64,000 nucleotides of DNA from Hibiscus mutabilis (lineage: Eukaryota > Streptophyta > Magnoliopsida > Malvales > Malvaceae). Under the pieces are notes generated by a model, which was given only the letters and a program-made list of their open reading frames with translations, was not told the DNA's origin and did not search any database. Below, in pieces: positions 32,024 to 45,272 of this stretch. The position numbers were made by a program, and so were the translations under genes. Each line of letters opens with the position of its first letter. The stretch's first letter is position 1. The DNA lies in the NCBI GenBank assembly GCA_019671005.1, contig CM033738.1, positions 14,472,202 to 14,536,201 of the forward strand, in the 5' to 3' direction.

Positions 32024-35000
32024 TGTAACCCCCTTAACGTATACTCGTAAATCGAATATACATTAAAGATGTTACGGAGTCGTTTAAAGAAATCTCGACT
32101 TATAAATTTATTTTTTACAAGTATTTACAAATTTTAGTTTGTAAATCTAATCCTCTCGGTTTTCTTGAAAACACAACCTATGTGCAGTTAGCTAGTTTCA
32201 ACCCTGAATTAATTATTTTAAAACATATTTGGCAATTATTAAAAACAACAGTTCAATTCAGGGTGAAAACTAGGTTCGCTATCTAGGCCCTTTCTTGACT
32301 TTAAAATCTTTACGCGATTACCGATTATTCTTATTAGCAAAGTAATTATCCTTTCTACCTCAGCTTTATTCTATTACAATGCTAATGCCTTATTTTGCTT
32401 TATCCATATATGATTCATCATCAAAACTGATACTTATCTATCATTTAGTCTAATTTAATGCATCATACTCTACTAGCAATTAAATAATTACATCCCACTA
32501 GAGATTATCATATGCTAGAATATCTTACTGATGTTTTGCATATTGAAGCTTGATCAGCATGCTCGACTCCTCTTCAAATACTCCATCTTAATCTACGTGT
32601 GAAACAAGCACACGCTAAGTACAAACTTAGTAAAGCAAAACTTATAAATCAAAGTAAAGCACTTTAATTTTAATAAAAATTGCATAATAAATAAAATACT
32701 GAGTATAACATATAAGAATTTAGAATCGTATAGAATGACTTATCGAAGTCGTTCCTCTATCATGTAACCTGTAAAAATCAACATCTCATATACATATATA
32801 AGGCAATATCATGTCAAATCAAATATCCAGTAAATTACTTGTTTTCATTTGAATCATATCACTTTCACTTTTCACTTTCCTTTAGATCACTTGTACTTGT
32901 TACTTTTTATTCAATTCAAAGCCTAATGTAATGTAATTGAGAATGCATGGTATGCGAGTCACTATTGAGTATGCACATGTGCGGCATCAACTAATATGTT
33001 GTGCCATAATAAATCATTGTATCACTGCTGTAATTTAACAATGTCACTGTATCACTTGGTCATAGTTGTAGAACACAACGTCACTGTATCGCAATATCAC
33101 TATACTCCACCTCATTGCCAATTATACCAAGAATCTCAATAATCATACAAATGGCTTTTAACATCAATATCTTGTAAAGAATATTATAAACCATTTAAAA
33201 ATTATTGTAAAATATATCAATTTATGATTCAAATTCTTTTTCTTTCAAATCATTCTAGGTTGACATATTATATTTCTTTCTCATATTATATATATAAAAT
33301 ATGTAAAAATGCACTCACATGGGCCATTTATTAGCTTGCCTCACTAAGCTCTACTCGATCCTTTCCTTCATAATACCTTGACCCTTCTTTTGATCCAAAT
33401 CAAACTTCATTGATCATATAAATACGAATAACATTTATTAGATTAACCTTAGATACAAAATGCATCAATTCTCCCTTCTTTAAACATGCTATCGAATCTA
33501 GTCATTCGAATATAAAAAATTTCCAAAAGTTTTTCCTCCCTTCTTTATACTGTCCAAAACCCATTTTTGTTCTTTAATGACCGCTTAGAACTTCCATTAA
33601 CCCCTTTCAACCTTATTAATTAACCTTAGATACAAAATGCATCAATTCTCATTTTTTGACAGATTGCACTACCTTCAAAGAAATATTTCTATAAAATATT
33701 TTAAAACTCAGAATTCGATTCCGTTTGTTCTGAAAGAAACTAGATTCAGTAAGTTTTTCAAACATATAAATTAATAGTCCAAATTCAACTTGTACAATTT
33801 ATGGCGAATTTTCAAAGTCAATTACAATGCTGGAATTCAGAACAGACTGGTGCTCTATTTTCTGACCTTTTGTCACTTAAAAATTCATATCTTTTGACTC
33901 AAAACTCTAAATTAGTTTTTGTTTGTTGGAGGCGAAACTGGACGAACAAATATTTACATCGGTATAAAATTCACCTTCTAACCATTTTGTAGAATTTATG
34001 GTGAATTTTCAAACTTACTGCCAAAACCAGTCTTCTACATAGCTTTCCATAATAAACTTCTAATCTATACTAACTTCTTCTTATTTTTCTTCTTGTCAAT
34101 TTAGTCCCATCACTTGCTTCAAACCACTAATGTATCACTTTCTTCGTCAAATAAATATTCAAAAATAATTCCCTTTAATTTTCCTTATTTATCGAATGGT
34201 CACTAATAATGCAAAGGTAAGGATCCAATTTTCTTAACTTTGCAAATTAGTCCTCAATTCAACATTAACACCTTAATTCCATCATTACAACTAAAATTCA
34301 GATTTAGTCCTTATCCAAAACCTCATTTCCAAATTGGTCACTTAACTTTGACAAATTGTCAAAATGATCACTAATTCAATTTAACATCGGTTTAGCATTC
34401 TAACATCAATTTCACATCTCCAACATCCTTAATAATATAAATACGCACCAAATCCATAAAAATTCAGATTTGGTCCTCTAACTTTTAAGATTGCCGAATT
34501 GGTCCCTATCAAATTAACTTAGGGTCTTGCTTTCAAACAACAAATCAAGCTTCTTAAATCATTAATTCAACATCACAAACCCTAAATTAAACTCAAATCC
34601 ATAAAACCTAATCATCTTCATAATAATCTAAACATGTAGAACTTAAATCCCAACTCAATATCATGATTTTAACATCATACTAACTTGATTTCAACCTGAA
34701 TTCAATCATGGAATCATAAAATCTCAAAAGTCCCAATTGATCCGTAAACCCTAATTTATTTCTCATGTAAATTCTCATAAATCAAGCATGTATTCCATGA
34801 ATTATTGATATCAAAAGATAGAGCTTGAAGAGTAGAACAACTTTGTAGTTGAAGAGATTACCTGAAAACCGAGTTTCGGGGCTTGAATCGAGCTTGGAAA
34901 AAATTTCTCTTTCTTTCCCTAGCTCTCACATTTTTTGGCTGGAAAATTACACATATATCTATTAAATGAATATTAAATTCATTTAATAGTGAAATTACAA

Positions 35001-35859
35001 TTTTACCCTTTTATCCAATGGTTGAGATTGATTTTATCATCAATCAAGGGCCAAGATTTAATCTTCCATTTCCTCTTTCCAAAATTTCCCTTATAACTTT
35101 TAAAATATTTCAAAATTGTCATTGGGGTCAAATGACCAATTTGCCCTCCAACTAGTTTTTATTTACTAGTTTGCCATTCTTGTAAAAATTCAACTAAGTC
35201 TAGCTGGAATACAACCAAATATAATAAAATATTCATAAAATAGTATTTTATGACTTTTCCATGGCTTTTGGATCAGCTTCTAAAATTCCAGTTTGATCCG
35301 ATTTCCCGATATTCATAAAATACTTCCACTACGATTTTACCTTTTCCGAGCTATTGGATTTATTCTGAAAATTCTATATTTCCATATTCGGGAAATAAAC
35401 TCTATTATCCCATAAAAATTTCTTTTTCCAAGGACTTAGATTGAATTTTCTTAACTCAGTCTATTTTCCTGATACTTGTCGAAAATCTTCATAGAATAAA
35501 ATTCCTCTTAGAATTCCTTTATCGATAATCCATACGAATTTTCTCTACTCTTACTGAGTCAAAAATATCGATCAGAAATACTTTTATGGGACCTTCCCAA
35601 AGGTCACCCATCCTTGCATTTCTCTGGCCTGAGCATGCTTAACAATTTCATTCGATCCAAATTCGGTACCTTTTTCTGCATCTTAATTCTTAAAACTGAT
35701 ATCAAGGTACCTATTTCGATCCGATTTACTCTTATGCTGAATAAATTACTTGTTGGGGAAATTTACACTTTAGTCCCCAAACTTTTCCAAAGTTTATACT
35801 TTAACCCCAAAACTTTCAAAAATTACATTTTGGTCACTAGCCAAATTTGGGATATTACA
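32024..35859 (-). mobile_element. Solo LTR of a relative of element F, reverse orientation
   Basis: A 3836 bp block inside F's 5' LTR. On the minus strand it starts TGTAATATCCCAAATTTGGC at 35859 and ends TTAAGGGGGTTACA at 32024. Flanks TGTTA (32019-32023) and TGTTC (35860-35864) agree at four of five positions; the uninterrupted site in F's 3' LTR reads TGTTC. Parts are clearly related to F's own LTR (for instance GAATTTATGGTGAATTTTC at about 33992 against its complement near 36945), but it is diverged enough to be a separate subfamily. Confidence 0.88.
35588..35657 (-). promoter_or_regulatory. 5S-rRNA-like segment in the reverse solo LTR (best preserved)
   Basis: On the minus strand, from 35657: GATCGAATGAAATTGTTAAG, then CATGCTCAGGCCAGAG, then AGGATGGGTGACCT and TTGGGAAGGTCC. 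It keeps the order and spacing of plant 5S rRNA (GTTAAGCGTGCTTGGGCGAG, then AGGATGGGTGACCTCC, then TGGGAAGTCC) over about 55 bases with no net gap. A TTTTT run lies downstream near 35560 on the minus strand, a possible polymerase III stop. Confidence 0.75.
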
Positions 35860-35864
35860 TGTTC

Positions 35865-38800
35865 TACATTCAATTCTCTACATTTTGGTAGCAATATTAC
35901 ATGGTGTTGTGAAAAACTACTTGAATTGTTGATGAGAAAGAATTAGGGAATTGATGTGCTAAGTTGAAATTAGGACTTGAATTACAAGAATTCAATGTTG
36001 TTTTGATGAAATTAAGTTTGGATTGTATTTAATTTCATGATGAAGTTAAGAACCCTAACCCTAAAAGTTTGGGATTTTATTTAGGGTTTTGAAATTTATG
36101 ATGAAAATGAAATATTGATGATATTGGAAGTTTGATTTTGATGTTAGAATGAAAAAATCCTTAACTAGTCCTCTAAGTGACTATTTTGGCATGTTTGATA
36201 AATTAGGGAAAATATTGAGAAAATTATCCTAGTGATGGATTTGAAGAGATTATGAATTTAGAAGCTTAATATGGCATTAGGACTAAAATAAAGTCCTTGA
36301 AAAGTTTAGACACTCAATTTGCCATATAGGAAGAATTTGGGGTTTTAAGTGTAAATTCTTGGAAATGATGAATATATGTTGGAAAAATTAATTTGAGCAT
36401 GTTTGAATGTTGTTTGGATGAAAAGTGAGCCTAGAGAAGCTAAAGGACCAATTCGGCAAGCATCAAAGTTGAGGGACCGAATTTAAATTTTATGAAAATT
36501 TGAGTGTATTTATGTAATTAATGATGTTGGAGATGTGAAATTGATGTTAGAATGCTAAACCGACGTTGAATCGAATTAGTGACCATTTTGACAATTTGTC
36601 AAAATCAAGTGACCAAATAGGAAATGAATTATTGGATGGGGATTAAATCTGATTTTTTTAGTTAAAATAATAGAATTAAGGTAGTAATGTTGATTTGAGG
36701 ACTAAATTGTAAAGTTAAGAAGTTTTAATCTTTACCTTTGCATTTTAGTGACTATTTTGGCAAGGAAAGAAAATTTGAGGGAATTATTTTGAATAATTAT
36801 TTGATGAAGAAGATGATGAATTGGTGGTTTGAAGTAAGTGATGGGACTACATTGACAAGTAGAAAAATAAGAAGTTAGTATAAAGTAGAAGTTAATTATG
36901 GAAAGCTATGTAGAAGATTGAATTTTGCCAGTGACTTCGAAAATTCACCATAAATTCTACAAAAATGTTTAGATGATAAATTTTATATCGATGTAAAGAT
37001 TTGTTCGTATAGTTTCTTCTCCACCAAACGGAAACTGAATTTTGAGTTCCGAGTTAAAAGATATGAATTTTTAATCGAATAAAGGTCAGAAAATTTACAG
37101 AGCAGTTTTTGGTCATGGCAGCTCTGTGACAGGAGTTTGAAGAATTTTCATACTTTTTGTAGATTTTATTAATTTATGTGGCTTATACCGTTAGAACCGT
37201 TATTGAATCTAGTTTCTTCAGTATAAAGGGAATTAAGATCTAGCATGTATTCTGATCGATATAAGTAAATCTTTGAAGGTAGCGCTAGCTGTCAGAAAAT
37301 AGAATTTGATACATTTTGTATTTAAATGTTTGGTAACAAGCTCGGAAGAATTATTGGAAGTTCAAAATGGTCATTAAGGACCAAAATGAATTTTTGGACA
37401 GTATAAGGAAAGAAGGAAAATTATGGAAATTTTTATGTTAAATGATTAAATAGCTTGATTGAAATATTGTTCGAAGTGAATTTGGCAAATGTTTGTTTAT
37501 ATTCATGTGGTTAACCAAGTCAAATCCGAACCAAAAGAAGATTTGAGGTACTATGAAGGAAAGGATCAAGTAGAATTTAGTGAGTCATGCTAAAAAATGG
37601 CCCAGGTGAGTGTATTTTATTTATTTATTATATATGTGAGATGAATGAATGCATTTTTATCTGTTTATATATATAGGATGTGAAGAAGACTTGCAATAAG
37701 TCAACTTTGATAATAATGAAAATGCATGTTGATCAAAGAAATATTAAATGGCATATGTGATACATGGATATGGAATAATGATTTATCTAAGATAAATCGA
37801 ATTTTAGATTTTGAGTATAAAATGCCCATTATCGAATTATGGTTGATAGTTTTGATGAATTGGTTATTGAAGATGAAATATGGGATGTGAATTGCCCAAT
37901 TATATGAACAACGATGATGGATCTATAAGGAAATAAATTGCCCAAGTACTAGTGTGAAGTCTTTGGTATAATTGGATATCCATAGAGTCACTTAGCAGCT
38001 GCGTCCTAATGTAGGCACTTCGGTGCTGAGATAATGTAGGCACTTCGGTGCTAAGATAATGTAGGTACTTCGGTGCTGAGAAAAACACTAAGGTGTTACA
38101 TAGCACAAAAAGTGCTATTATATGAGGAGCAAAGAGCATCCTCGAGTACGTACTCATTTCAGTCCTTCGGCGTTGTAGACGTTACGACGTCGTAGACAGT
38201 ACGGTGTTGTGACTCGCATACCATAGCTTCACATAATTTTGTACTTTGAGCTATAATCAAGGAAATGATATGCAAATGATTGCATGATGAAAGTATGACT
38301 ATGATAAAAGAAATGATATGCAAATGATTGCATGATGAAAGTATGGCTATGTTAAAGAATATGATAGGCAAATGATTACGTGATAAAAGCACGACTACTT
38401 GATGATCATGAACCATTGATATCATGATTCTATGACAAAATTGATAGATGATTTGAATCATATTGAAAGCATGTTTATGTTGAAGAAATTTTTATGCATG
38501 TGAGCACTTGATGAACATAGAACAATAATGAGATGACTCTTAAGATAGTCATGATACATGACTAATTCTGCATTAAAAATGTCTTGATTTTATACTTTGG
38601 CTATATACTTGAAATGCAATTATGCAAGTACTTAAGCTAAAAAGCTTAATGCACACAAGACTGTTAAGACAGATCAAATCTTGTGATTTGAATATTATAT
38701 TGGTCAAATGAATTATATAAGTAAGGCAGTTCTATATATGTAAAATGATATCAACTGCACTTGAAAATCATTTGCCATCTTACAGAGTTGTGTTATTATA

Positions 38801-39272
38801 ATTATTCGTTATATTAGTATGATTATGTTTCACTAAGTTATACTTAATATGTGTTTGTATCACACGTAGGTACTTCAATGTATAGATATTAAATAAGTAG
38901 CTATTCCGTATGATCTAGCATCATGACTTAGTTTGAAGAATTAAAAATTTTAGAAAGATGCTTTAAACGGTTTTATACTTAGTTGGTCATTTATCGTGTA
39001 GTGATTTTAAAACAAGAAAGGATCTAGGCAGCATACATAGTTTCACCCTGAATTATATTCTCATTTTAATAACCGCTTAAAGTATTTTACAAACCAATTC
39101 AGGGTCAAAACTAGTTGTGGTTGCTAGACATAGTTTTGTTTGAAAACTGAGAAATGGTCAACCACTGAACTACTTTGTTGAAAAAAAATTTACAAGTCAG
39201 GAAATCAGTTAAAAAATTTATTAACATCTTCAATGTATAATAAATCATCAAATATACGTTGAGGGTGTTACA
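35865..39272 (+). repeat. Element F 5' LTR, right part
   Basis: It resumes F's LTR after the solo LTR and matches 41775-45272. It ends GAGGGTGTTACA. It lacks about 85 bp present in the 3' LTR near 44790-44880, at TAGGTACTTC. It contains the hairpin cluster at 38011-38215. An 85-codon antisense frame here (38157-37900) and its copy in the other LTR are not supported as genes. Confidence 0.92.
38011..38215 (+). repeat. Cluster of short tetraloop hairpins in element F 5' LTR
   Basis: Three tandem units of about 25 bp each hold GCACTTCGGTGC or GTACTTCGGTGC (38015-38026, 38040-38051, 38064-38075), which as RNA fold to a stem closed by the very stable C-UUCG-G loop. Next come ACACTAAGGTGT (38085-38096), TAGCACAAAAAGTGCTA (38101-38117) and GACGTTACGACGTC (38178-38191). 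The matching cluster in the 3' LTR is at 43919-44120. Confidence 0.82.
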
Positions 39273-40417
39273 TTTAGTGGTATCAGAGCAAAGGTTTACC
39301 GATTCTGGAGGTTAAACCGAGTCCAATATGATTTTGTTAAAGTGTATATGCCCCTAGGATGTGATGCTACCGATATATTGCTTGTATACCTTGGTGTAGC
39401 TCCTCAATAGTATGAATGAGACTCTAATAGTTATAAGAAAAGTAAGATGTTGTTAGATTTTGTCAGTTGACGAATTTTTAAGGGTTAAGAAAAGACCCAT
39501 AGTGGATACAACACAGTGAAATAAATATGATAGTTAACTTCTATTCAGAATTAATTATATGTATAATAGAGAACTGGTACAATAATTATAAGAAGATAGA
39601 GAATACTCCGATTGTAAGGAAATTTCCAAATGTGTTTTCGGGTGAATTACTAGGATTACCTCTATATTAAGAGATACAGTTCGATATTGACGTTTAACTC
39701 GATCGAGTGAGTTATTATGAAGTGCTTTAGTATTATTCGTAGAGAAGAAAGATGATTCTTTACGATTAAGTACATATTATCAACAGTTAAATAGGGTAAC
39801 AATAAAGAATAAATAATCTGTTACTAAGGATTTGGGGATTTGTTTAACCAGTACCGAGGTGTAGTTGTGTTTCCAAAGAATCGACCTTTAATTGGGTTAT
39901 TATCAGTTACAAGTTAAAGAAGAAAATGTACCGAAGACAGTACCCAGAACTCGTTATGGATACTACGAGTTCTTAATGATGTCGTTTGGACTTACAAACG
40001 CTCTGCCACATATAAGAATTTGATGAATAGGGTGTCTCAACCCTACTTGGACCAGTTCATGTTGAAAAAAAAGAAAAGAAAAGAAATTTTTAATAGAAAA
40101 ATAGTTATATTGAACTATTTTGATCTTTGAAGATAAGTTAGGAGCCTAAATTTTTTAGAACACAGGATTGTGGGAAAGGAAGTTGAACTATAACCCGATA
40201 TTTGACGTATGACGAAGAACCGATGAAAATCTTAGCCTATGGAATTAAAAGGAATAAGGAATAAGAAAATTCCATTGGTCAAAATCCTTTGGAGGAACCA
40301 TAAAGTGGATGAGGCAGCTTGGGAGACCAAGAAGAAAATGAAAGAATAGTACCCGAAGCTATTTAAAACAGGTACGTTTTGAAAATTCGAGGACGAATTT
40401 TCTTAAGGGGGAAGAAT
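39273..40417 (+). pseudogene. Element F interior: primer site, RT scraps, chromodomain tail
   Basis: TGGTATCAGAGC (39279-39290) is complementary to the 3' end of initiator Met tRNA and is the primer site. RT pieces follow: NVFSGELLGLPLY near 39630, VEKKDDSLRLSTYYQQLNRV near 39740-39800, and VPKTVPRTRYGYYEFLMMSF near 39930-39990, with stops and shifts. After an A/G-rich join (40067-40090) come IPLVKILWRNHKVDEAAWET and YPKLFKTG (about 40270-40370), the chromodomain tail of Tekay-type integrases. RNase H, nearly all integrase, gag and protease are missing. Confidence 0.8.
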
Positions 40418-41058
40418 TGTAATACCCCAAAATTTGCTATGTTAATTTAGGGTCATTTAGTACTAAGATAAGGACTTAAAAGCTTACTTAGTGACTAAAA
40501 TGACAAAAATGCAAAAGTTAGGATTTTCTCAATTATGGACTGTAGAAAAAAAGTTTCTGAGGTTTTAAGGTATCATGTGATAGAGAACGAGTAAAATAGA
40601 ATACTCGCAAAAAAATTTTAAAATCCAAGGAAAATTGGAATGAGAATTCAAGGTTAAAGTTTAGTGACCAAAATGATAAGTTTTAAAACTTGGGTGATAG
40701 AAGTGGAAATATGAAAAGTTAAAGGACCAAAGTTGTAATTTCCCAAAACTTAGGTGTTTTATTTTATAAATAGATAAAGCACCTATAGGTGTGGATCGAA
40801 TGAGGAATTACTGGTTTGATCCGATATTTTGATTATTGGGAAAATCGTAGTCAAAGTTTAAGTAGAATTTGGATATCCAGATCGAACTGAAAAATTATGA
40901 AATTTTACCATATGATAGAAAAAGGTTATAAAAGTCATTTCCAAGTGTTGAGAATTTATCAGTAATTATTTTATCCTATACATAGATTAAGCAGGTCATG
41001 GAGAAAAATCTAATATAGATTACGGGAATAAAAATGCAGTATAAGATATTGAATTTAG

Positions 41059-41122
41059 ATCGAACTGCAAAGTTAAGCGTGCTCAGGACATAGGATGGGT
41101 GACCTATTGGGAAGGTCTCATG
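41059..41122 (+). promoter_or_regulatory. 5S-rRNA-like segment in element F 3' LTR
   Basis: AGTTAAGCGTGCTCAGG (41071-41087), then TAGGATGGGTGACCT (41091-41105) and TTGGGAAGG. This copy has TAGGATGGGTGACCT exactly as in plant 5S rRNA, where the 5' LTR has TAGGGTGGGTGACCT. Confidence 0.72.
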
Positions 41123-43918
41123 TCAGTAATTGAGACTGATAAAAAGAAATTAGCTCGAGTTAATATTACTCGTATGGATATCTGATAAAGGATTTTTAAG
41201 AGAATTTTATCCGATAAAGATTTTGGATAAATTATTAGTATATTGGACCAAGTCAAAATTTCAAGATTTTGATTTTTACAAATTATGGAATATTTTGTAG
41301 GTCAACAATATTTATTTATGGATGTCGGAATTATGAGAATTTCAGATTTTACCCGATAGTTTGAAAAAAAATGGAAAATTGTAGTAGGTGATTATTGGGT
41401 AATCGGATCGAATTGAAATTTTAAAGACAGTTCCATAAACCTTGGAAAATTCAGAAAATATTATTTTTATGATTTTTTTAATATTTCTAGTTGGATGCTA
41501 ACTAGATTTGGTTCTATTTTTACATAATGGCAAATTAGAAAATAAGTTTTAGTTGGAGGGTTATTTGGAATCAAGAAATTAAATGAATTTAAAATTCATT
41601 TAATTAATACACATGGCATAAATAAGGAAAAAGATGAACAAAAATTTGTTCATCTTCTTCCTACATTTCGAAAGGCAACAGAGAAAAGATGGAAAATTTA
41701 CAAAATTTTCCCTAGGCATTTGAAGGCTTTAAAGCAAAATAAAATGTATGATCCTTTAGAATAATTTGTTCAACATTTAATTCTCTACATTTTGGTAGCA
41801 ATATTACATGGTATTGTGAAGAACTACTTGAATTATTGATGAGAAAGAATTAGGGGATTGATGTGCTAAGTTGAAATTAGGACTTGAATTACATGAAAAA
41901 ATGTTGTTTTGATGAAATTAAGCTTGGATTGTATTTAATTTCATGATAAATTTAAGAACCCTAACCCTAAAAATTTGGGATTTTATTTAGGGTTTTGAAA
42001 TTTATGATGAAAATGAAAGATTGATGATATTGGAAGTTTGATTTTGATGTTAGAATGAAAAAATCCTTAACTAGTCTTCTAAGTGACTATTTTGGCATGT
42101 TTGATAAATTAGGGAAAACATTGTGAAAATTATCCTAGTGATGGATTTGAAGAGATTATGAATTTAGAAGCTTAATTATGGCATTAGGACTAAAATAAAG
42201 TCTTGAAAAGTTTAGACACCCAATTTTCCATATAGGAAGAATTTGGGGTTTTAAGTGTAAATTCTTGGAAATAAAGAATATATGTTGGAAAAATTAATTT
42301 GAACATGTTAGAATGTTGTTTGGATGAAAAGTGAGCCTAGAGAAGCTAAAGGAACAGTTCGGCAAGCTTCAAAGTTGAGGGACCAAATTTGAATTTTATG
42401 AAAATTTGAGTGTATTTATGTAATTAATGATGTTGGAGATGTGAAATTGATGCTAGAATGCTAAACCGATGTTGAATCGAACTAGTGACCATTTTGACAA
42501 TTTGTCAAAATCAAGTGACCAAATAGGAAATGAATTATTGGATGGGGATTAAATTTGATTTTTTTAGTTAAAATAATAGAATTAAGGTAGTAATGTTGAT
42601 TTGAGGACTAAATTGCAAAGTTAAGAAGTTTTAATCCTTACCTTTGCATTTTACTGACTATTTTGGCAAAGAAAAAAATTTTGGGGGAATTATTTTGAAT
42701 AATTATTTAATGAAGAAGATGATGAATTGGTGGTTTAAAGCAAGTGATGGGACTAAATTGACAAGTAGAAAAATAAGAAGAAGTTAGTATAAAGTAGAAG
42801 TTAATTATGGAAAGCTATGTAGAAGACTGAATTTTGGCAGTGACTTCGAAAACTCACCATAAATTCTAAAAAAATCTTTAGATGAAGAATTTTATATCGA
42901 TGTAAAGATTTGTTCGTCTAGTTTCGCCTCCAACAAACAAAAACTGATTTTGAGTTCCGAATTAAAATATATGAATTTTTAATCGAATAAAGGTCAAAAA
43001 ATTTACAAACCAGTTTTTGGTCAGGGCAGCTCTGTGACGGGAGTTTGAAGAATTTTCATAATTTTTTTAGATTTTATTAATTTATGTGGCTTATGCCGTT
43101 AGAACCTTTATTGAATCTAGTTTCTTCAGTATAAAGGGAATTAAGATCCAGTATGTATTCTGACCGATATAAGCAAATCTTTGAAGGTAGCGCAAGCTGT
43201 CAAGAAATAGAATTTGATACATTTTGTATCTAAATGTTTGATAACAAGCTCAGAAGAATTATTGGAAGCTCAAAATGGCCATTAAGGACCAAAATGAATT
43301 TTTAGACAATATAAGGAAAGAAGGAAAATTATGGAAATTTTTATGTTAAATGATTAGATAGCTTGATTTAAATATTGTTCGAAGTGAATTTAACAAATGT
43401 TTGTTTATATTCATGTGGTTAACCAAGTTAAATCCGAATCAAAAGCAGATTCGAGGTACTATGAAGGAAATGATCGAGTAGAATTTAGTGAGGTATGCTA
43501 ATAAATGGCCCAAGTGAGTGTATTTTATTTATTTATTATATATGTGAGATGAATGAATGCATTTTTATATGTTTATGTATATATGATGTGAAGAAGACTT
43601 GCAATAAGTCAACTTTGATAATAATGAAAATGTATGTTGATCAAAGAAATATTAAATGGCATATGTGATACATGGATATGGAATAATGATTTATCTAAGA
43701 TAAATCAGATTTCAGATTTTGGGTATAAAATGCCCATTATCGAATTATGGTTGATAGTTTTGATGAATTGGATATTGAAGATGAAATATGGGATGTGAAT
43801 TGCCCTGTTATATGAACAATGGTGATTCATCTATAAGGAAATAAATTGACCAAGTACTAGTGTGAAGTCTTTGGTATAATTGGATATCCATAGAGTCACT
43901 TAGCAGCTGCGTCCTAAT

Positions 43919-44120
43919 GTAGGCACTTCGATGCTGAGATAGTGTAGGCACTTCGGAGCTAAGATAATGTAGGCACTTCGGTGCTAAGAAAAACACTAAG
44001 GTGTTACATAGCACAAAAAGTGCGATTATATGAGGAGAAAAGAGCGTCCTCGAGTACGTACTCATTTCAGTCGCTTCAGCGATGTAGATGTTATGGCATC
44101 GTAGACACTACGGTGTCGTG
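43919..44120 (+). repeat. Cluster of short hairpins in element F 3' LTR
   Basis: The counterpart of 38011-38215. Some stems have one mismatch here (GCACTTCGATGC, GCACTTCGGAGC), while others are intact or rebuilt: GCACTTCGGTGC, ACACTAAGGTGT, TCGCTTCAGCGA, GATGTTATGGCATC and ACACTACGGTGT. Confidence 0.8.
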
Positions 44121-45272
44121 ATGACTCGCGTACTATAGCTTCACATGATTTTGTACTTTGGGCTATAATAAAGGAAATGATATGCAAATGATTGCACGAA
44201 GGAAGTATGACTATGATAAAAGAAATGATATGCAAATGATTGCATGATGAAAGTATGGCTATGTTAAAGAATATGATAGGCAAATGATTACGTGATAAAA
44301 GCACGACTACTTGATAATCATGAACCATTGATATCATGATTCTATGACAAAATTGATAGATGATATGAATCATATTGAAAGCATGTTTATGTTGAACAAA
44401 TTTTTATGCATGTGAGCACTTGATGAACATAGAGAAATAATGACATGACACTTAAGATAGTCATGATACATGACTAATTCTGCATTACAGATGGCTTGAT
44501 TTTATACTTTGGCTATAATACTTGAAATGCAATTATACAAGTAGTTAAGCTAAAACGCTTAATGTACACAAGACTGGTAAGACAGATCAAATCTTGTGAT
44601 TTGAATATTATATTGGTCAAATGAACTATATAAGTAAGACAGTTCTATATATGATAAAATGATATCAACTGCAATTGAAAATCATTTGCCATCTTACAGA
44701 GCTGTGTTATTATAATTATTGTTTATATTATTATGATTATGTTTCACTAAGTTATACTTAATGTGTGTTTTGTATCACATGTAGGTACTTCGGATTAGAT
44801 AACAAAAGAGGAGGTGCACATTGTTGGATCAAGTTAGCTTGTACTAGCAGTAAGTATCACCACATCCTAATCTAGTGGTTCATGTATAGATATTAAATAA
44901 GTATCTATTCCGTATAATCTAGCATCATGACTTAGTTTGAAGAATTGAAAATTTTAGAAAGATGTTTTAAACGGTTTTACACTTAGTTGGTCATTTATAG
45001 CGTAGTGATTTTAAAAACAAGAAAGGATCTAGGCAGCATACATAGTTTTCACCATGAATTATATTCTCATTTTAATAACTGCTTAAAGTATTTTACAAAC
45101 CAATCAAAACTAGCTGCGGTTGCTAGACATAGTTTTGTTTGAAAACTGAGAAAGGGCCAACCACTGAACTATTTTGTTGGAAAAAAAATTTACAAGTCAG
45201 GAAATCAGTTAAAAACTTTAGTAACATCTTCAATGTATAATAAATTATCAAATATATGTTGAGGGTGTTACA

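Larger units (their letters stand above)
30667..45272 (+). mobile_element. Element F: Tekay/Del-like chromovirus remnant with giant LTRs
   Basis: Two LTRs of about 4.8 kb each begin TGTAATACCCC and end GGTGTTACA; ATATT/ATATC flanks (30662-30666, 45273-45277) agree at four of five positions. The primer site TGGTATCAGAGC follows the first LTR, and a purine tract AAGGGGGAAGAAT precedes the second. Only 1.1 kb lies between the LTRs, with RT scraps and a chromodomain tail, so most of gag and pol is lost. It cannot move by itself, though the LTRs and primer site remain. Confidence 0.9.
40418..45272 (+). repeat. Element F 3' LTR
   Basis: A 4855 bp uninterrupted LTR, TGTAATACCCC ... GGTGTTACA. It serves as reference for the broken 5' LTR (4765 bp without its insertion). 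The 5S-like segment is at 41059-41122 and the hairpin cluster at 43919-44120. It carries an 85 bp block near 44790-44880 that the 5' LTR lacks. Confidence 0.93.

Noticed and set aside
37900..38157. 85-codon minus-strand frame repeated at 43808-44065
   Set aside because: It is present twice only because both lie in the two LTRs of F. It overlaps the hairpin array and matches no protein I know.
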